Under the pieces are notes generated by a model that saw only the letters and a program-made list of their open reading frames with translations, was not told the origin of the DNA and did not search any database. A DNA stretch of 64,000 nucleotides. Origin: Granulosicoccus sp947495035. GTDB lineage: Bacteria > Pseudomonadota > Gammaproteobacteria > Granulosicoccales > Granulosicoccaceae. The DNA lies in assembly GCF_050589605.1 (NCBI RefSeq), contig NZ_JBNGOO010000009.1; one strand, given 5' to 3'. Position numbers and translations under genes: made by a program. This document shows positions 60,848 to 64,000 of this stretch, piece by piece (the stretch's first letter is position 1; every line of letters begins with the position of its first letter).

Positions 60848-61852
60848 TTATTCCGCGACTGGTTCGCGGCCGATTTCTGCCAGAACGGCATTGAGCTTTT
60901 CGATGCCACCGATGCTCTCGTAGAACTTGGGCCATACCGCCTTGGTAGCCAGTTCGATGAACTCGGCTTCGTCATTTTCAGGGTCGTCAATCTGCATGCC
61001 CTTCTCGATCAGGATGTCCTTGATCTCGGCTTCCTTTTCACGCAGAAATGTTGCCGATGCCTGAGTGGCGGCCTCACCGGCCTTCAGGACGATATCCTGG
61101 TCTTCGGCTGAGAGTTCCTGAAAAACCTGCTCGGAAATCACCAGAGGTTCGATGGAGAAGATGTACCGAATGTTGGTTACATACTTCTGCACTTCGTAGA
61201 ATTTCATTGCATTGATGGTGGTGTAGGGATTGTCCTGACCATCAACCACTTTGGTCTGCAGGCCGGCGAAGGTCTCGGACCAGGCCATGGGCGTTGGGCT
61301 GATACCCCAGGACTTGTAGGTATCGATCATGATTTCATTCTTGGGAACGCGAATGACCAGCCCTTCAAGATCAGCCACGGACTTTACCGGTTTCTTGGAG
61401 TTGGTCAGACGGCGAAAGCCTGTGTAGGTCCACGCAATGATGCGGACACCTGCGTCCTCGATGGTGTTCTCGGTCAGTTCTGCACCGATGGGGCCTTGCG
61501 TCAGCTTCTCCGCATCTTCCAGGCTCAGGATGACATAGGGCAGTGAGAACACACCGACAGTCGGAGAGAAAGGTGTGATGTTGTTGATGGCAAGCAAGGA
61601 CATGTCCAGTGTGCCGATCGCCGCTTCATTGACCGTGTCCTGCTCTGAACCCAATTGTCCGTTGAGAAAAAGCGTCGCTGTATGTTTGCCACCGGACAGC
61701 TCTTCCAGAGCCGAGACAAAACCCAGGCCCGTCGCTTCCTGGCTGCTGCCACCACTGTCGCCGACGGCGATCTTGAAATTCTTCGCGCTGGCAGGTGCTG
61801 CGAACAAGGTGGCAGTAAATGCCGCAATGGCAAGTTTCGAAAACAACTTCAT
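60848..61852 (-). CDS. TRAP transporter periplasmic binding protein (DctP)
   Basis: A 334-aa DctP-family protein. The ATG at 61852 follows GGAG and gives a signal peptide ending APASA. The conserved carboxylate-binding region is DLEGLVIRVPKNEIMIDTYKSWG, followed by TPMAWSETFAGLQTKVVDGQDNP. The substrate is therefore likely an organic acid or zwitterion with a carboxylate; it could be an osmolyte such as ectoine by analogy with the teaABCD gene order, but this is inference. Confidence 0.94.
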   Translation of the reverse strand: MKLFSKLAIAAFTATLFAAPASAKNFKIAVGDSGGSSQEATGLGFVSALEELSGGKHTATLFLNGQLGSEQDTVNEAAIGTLDMSLLAINNITPFSPTVGVFSLPYVILSLEDAEKLTQGPIGAELTENTIEDAGVRIIAWTYTGFRRLTNSKKPVKSVADLEGLVIRVPKNEIMIDTYKSWGISPTPMAWSETFAGLQTKVVDGQDNPYTTINAMKFYEVQKYVTNIRYIFSIEPLVISEQVFQELSAEDQDIVLKAGEAATQASATFLREKEAEIKDILIEKGMQIDDPENDEAEFIELATKAVWPKFYESIGGIEKLNAVLAEIGREPVAE

Positions 61853-61878
61853 GATCGTTTCTCCGTGGTATGGGGACG

Positions 61879-61928
61879 ACATCGACTATCGATGTGTTGC
61901 AGTTGCGCCGAGGACTCATGCGGCGCAA
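61879..61928. promoter_or_regulatory. Inverted repeats in the leader of the TRAP operon
   Basis: ACATCGA-CTA-TCGATGT (61879-61895) is a perfect 7-bp inverted repeat, 26 bp upstream of the dctP start, suitable for a dimeric repressor. TTGCGCCG (61903-61910) pairs with CGGCGCAA (61921-61928) around a 10-nt loop. Confidence 0.45.
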
Positions 61929-62218
61929 CGATGACTTCTTCCAATCCTGATCCTGTCAGGCTGTGGAATTTCAAAAGTCCGAAAGAGAGCGTTTTTCATC
62001 GAGGGCGTGAGATTCCCGGTGCTCTGAATTCGTGGGACAACTTGTAACCGCTAATCGGGTTCACGTCCAGACAACTTTGTCAGTGGCCTCAGACGGAACT
62101 GACAGCTGGCCCAAATGTCGTGTTCGATTGAACAGGCAAAGTGCAGCCCTGACCATGATTGCACTGATCTGGTTCATCAATCAACTTGTTTACTGCTGCG
62201 CAAGAAGTCCCTGACCTA

Positions 62219-62425
62219 GCCTCAATGAGACATAAGTCCACGACCAGAAACCGCCTACGGCTCGCGCTATACCGGCGTCTACAGCCGCGTACTCGATATT
62301 TCCAAACCTCACTTGGAGTAACCAAGCCACGGTTTGCGGAGGGCCGCCCCGAAAACAACTCCGTGCGCGACTGTATTCACCGGTCTATCGCGTTTCTGCT
62401 GCGCGTCTTTATGTCTCATTGAGGC
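62219..62425. mobile_element. Possible MITE-like element with 17-bp terminal inverted repeats
   Basis: GCCTCAATGAGACATAA at 62219-62235 is repeated in perfect inverse at 62409-62425. The similarity continues inwards imperfectly for roughly another 18 bp (AGAAAC in both arms). The interior has no coding capacity. No clear target-site duplication was seen, so a mobile origin is a suggestion. Confidence 0.4.
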
Positions 62426-62579
62426 CAAGGCCTGTCCCAGGGTCCATCCGTCTCGACACACACGCTGGCTCCACCGCCGCGTTTTCATTGGTACGTACGC
62501 AAACGCCCCAGTCCCCCTAAGATCCATCACCAAGAGACCTGCTCCTGGTGTCTCAGCTTACTCAGGGAAACAGAAACCG

Positions 62580-62966
62580 ATGTCCAACGAACTCACTGCA
62601 GCAGACCTTGCCGCAACCTTCGACGCCTTCAATCGCCATGACATCGAGGGTGTCATGACCTGCTTCGCCGACGACTGCGTGTTCTACACGGTCGGTGGAC
62701 CCGAAGTGCACGGCAGCAAGATCGAAGGCAAGGAAGCCATCGCCAAGGCATTCAGCGCTGTCTGGGCAGGCATGAAGGACGCCCACTGGGATCACCACAG
62801 CCACTTCGTACACGGTGACCGTGCCGTTTCCGAGTGGACTTTCTCCGGTACCAATGCCGATGGCTCTCGCGTTGAAGCGCAGGGAGCAGACCTGTTCACA
62901 TTGCGCGACGGCAAGATCATTGTCAAACAGGCGTTGCGCAAGGATCGCCCTCTCCAACAATCCTGA
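62580..62966 (+). CDS. SnoaL-like / NTF2-fold protein
   Basis: A 128-aa protein of the SnoaL/ketosteroid-isomerase fold: LAATFDAFNRHDIEGVMTCFADDCVFY at the start, the GKEAIAKAFSAVW helix, and VSEWTFSGTNADGSRVEAQGADLFTLRDGKI towards the end. The ATG at 62580 is preceded by AGGGA. It is 30 bp upstream of an FAD oxidoreductase and probably co-transcribed. Function unknown. Confidence 0.85.
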   Translation: MSNELTAADLAATFDAFNRHDIEGVMTCFADDCVFYTVGGPEVHGSKIEGKEAIAKAFSAVWAGMKDAHWDHHSHFVHGDRAVSEWTFSGTNADGSRVEAQGADLFTLRDGKIIVKQALRKDRPLQQS

Positions 62967-62996
62967 TAGTTTCTCTTCCGCAGGAAGTCTGCCGCC

Positions 62997-64000
62997 ATGA
63001 CTGATTCACTACGTCGGAAACACTGGCCAAAATCCAGCTACGACCCTCGATACGATCCTCTCGTCGACTCCGGTCCGGGACACAACCGCGACTACGCGCC
63101 CACCTATTGGGTAGGCACGGCCGGAGAACCGCCAGAGGATGATGGCCCTGTGTCCGGAGATATGGACGTCGATGTTGCCATCGTCGGTTCCGGATACACC
63201 GGTCTGTCCTGCGCCATTCACCTGGCAAAGGAATTCGGCATCAAGGCCACTGTACTGGAAGCCAATACCGTCGCCTGGGGTTGCTCCACGCGTAACGGTG
63301 GTCAGGCGCAGATCTCCTCCGGACGACTCAAGCGCTCCCAGTGGATCGATCGCTGGGGTGTGGACGTCGCCAAGAAGATGCATGCCGAGGTCAGCGAGGG
63401 CTTTGAACTGTTTCGTGACCTGATCGGTTGTGGCGAGTTCGATTGCGAACCACAGGATGGTGGTCACTTCTACATCGCACACAAGCCCGGCGTCATGGCA
63501 AAACTGAACAAGGAATGCCAACTGCTCAATGATACTTTCGGGTATGGCTCACGCATGATGTCCCGCGAGGAGCTTCACGAGAATCATGTCCGAGACCAGG
63601 AAGCAGCCGGTGCCATGTGGGAGCCGGATGGTGTCTCCATACACGCAGCCAAGCTGGCATTCGGTTACCAGAACATGGCACGCAAGCTCGGAGCATCCAT
63701 TCATCCGGGTAGCCCTGTCATGGGCTGGAAGACCATCGACGGTGTCCACCATCTGACAACACCCGGCGGCATCGTACGCGCACGTTCGGTGGCATTGGCA
63801 ACCGCCGGTTATACGCCGGCAGGCCTGAGCAACCGCACCAAGAATCGCCTGATGCCGATTCTGTCCAACTCGATCGTGACTCGGCCTCTGACCGACGAAG
63901 AGAAAAGTGAATGCGGATTCCAGACCTGCTCGCCCCTGACCGACACGCGTACGCTGCGCCACTACTACCGCTATCTGCCTGATGGCCGGGTACAGATCGG
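62997..64000 (+). CDS. FAD-dependent amine oxidase, gamma-glutamylputrescine oxidase-like (partial)
   Basis: The first 334 residues of a DAO-family flavoenzyme; the gene runs off the window. After a short lead of about 55 residues the FAD motif is VDVAIVGSGYTGLSCAIHLAKEFG, followed by VLEANTVAWGCSTRNGGQAQ, typical of PuuB-like oxidoreductases acting on secondary amines. Substrates of relatives include gamma-glutamylputrescine and N-methylated amino acids. Sarcosine or dimethylglycine would suit the betaine theme of the window, but nothing proves it. Confidence 0.88.
   Translation, partial: MTDSLRRKHWPKSSYDPRYDPLVDSGPGHNRDYAPTYWVGTAGEPPEDDGPVSGDMDVDVAIVGSGYTGLSCAIHLAKEFGIKATVLEANTVAWGCSTRNGGQAQISSGRLKRSQWIDRWGVDVAKKMHAEVSEGFELFRDLIGCGEFDCEPQDGGHFYIAHKPGVMAKLNKECQLLNDTFGYGSRMMSREELHENHVRDQEAAGAMWEPDGVSIHAAKLAFGYQNMARKLGASIHPGSPVMGWKTIDGVHHLTTPGGIVRARSVALATAGYTPAGLSNRTKNRLMPILSNSIVTRPLTDEEKSECGFQTCSPLTDTRTLRHYYRYLPDGRVQI

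Larger units (their letters stand above)
61853..62579. other. 727-bp intergenic region upstream of the TRAP operon
   Basis: No convincing gene. The part next to dctP (61853-62050) has inverted repeats and should hold the promoter of the TRAP operon. The centre carries a 207-bp element with inverted ends (listed separately). Short frames on either strand have no recognisable products. The right end (62426-62579) leads to the SnoaL-like gene. Confidence 0.6.

Noticed and set aside
62089..62358. Transposase remnant inside or beside the inverted-repeat element
   Set aside because: The translation has basic stretches but no DDE or other transposase motif, so no remnant can be claimed.

Overview
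The window reads as an ordinary stretch of chromosome from a free-living, Gram-negative, probably marine gammaproteobacterium with moderately high GC. Supporting signs are an RND/TolC efflux operon, a LpxR-like outer-membrane lipid A deacylase, ABC and TRAP importers with periplasmic binding proteins, and several osmolyte (carnitine/betaine) genes. A Granulosicoccus-like organism is a guess, not a demonstration. No rRNA, tRNA, CRISPR array, prophage or intact insertion sequence was seen.

Layout. 1-2.6 kb: a DUF3833 gene tail and a convergent Rieske oxygenase/reductase pair resembling glycine betaine monooxygenase GbcAB. 3.1-8.1 kb: a MarR/HpaR-type regulator and a three-subunit periplasmic molybdenum hydroxylase (triheme cytochrome c, 2Fe-2S subunit, molybdopterin subunit). 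8.2-11 kb: TRIC channel, MtfA peptidase, LpxR-like protein. 11.2-18.2 kb: acrA-acrB-tolC type operon and a LysR regulator; the same 15-bp inverted repeat lies upstream of both. 18.3-26.3 kb: a sugar ABC importer operon with a Gfo/Idh/MocA oxidoreductase, a divergent LacI regulator with an 18-bp perfect palindrome, and a DUF1479 protein. 26.4-29 kb: a membrane sulfatase-type transferase and an MpaB/DUF2236 oxygenase. 29-36.8 kb: a carnitine/gamma-butyrobetaine cluster. 36.9-40 kb: a MacAB-like exporter. 40-43.3 kb: VOC protein, DUF2270, phhB, phhA and an Lrp regulator. 43.4-47.6 kb: an AfuA/Fbp-type ABC importer. 47.9-57.2 kb: propionyl-CoA assimilation (prpE, methylmalonyl-CoA mutase, pccA, pccB) with a divergent ScfR/PccR regulator. 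57.2-64 kb: MgtC, cupin, a TRAP transporter with a universal stress protein (order dctP-dctQ-dctM-usp), a 207-bp element with inverted ends, a SnoaL-like protein and a truncated FAD amine oxidase.

How they fit together. The 29-36.8 kb genes can be read as a route from gamma-butyrobetaine through crotonobetainyl-CoA and carnitine to glycine betaine; GbcAB at the start of the window could then demethylate the betaine. The propionyl-CoA operon and phenylalanine hydroxylase are further catabolic modules. The whole window reads as a catabolic and transport region for small organic compounds.

Most unusual observations: (1) the carnitine cluster, with a fused carnitine dehydrogenase-thioesterase that carries twelve 15-bp repeats at its N-terminus and an ADP-forming acyl-CoA synthetase where CaiB/CaiC would be expected; (2) repeated tandem duplications that span or abut stop codons (hpaR-like gene, AfuA-type binding protein, methylmalonyl-CoA mutase), plus an 8-bp array directly after a permease; (3) the paired LysR-type operators; (4) a TRIC gene whose first conserved helix has no canonical start codon.
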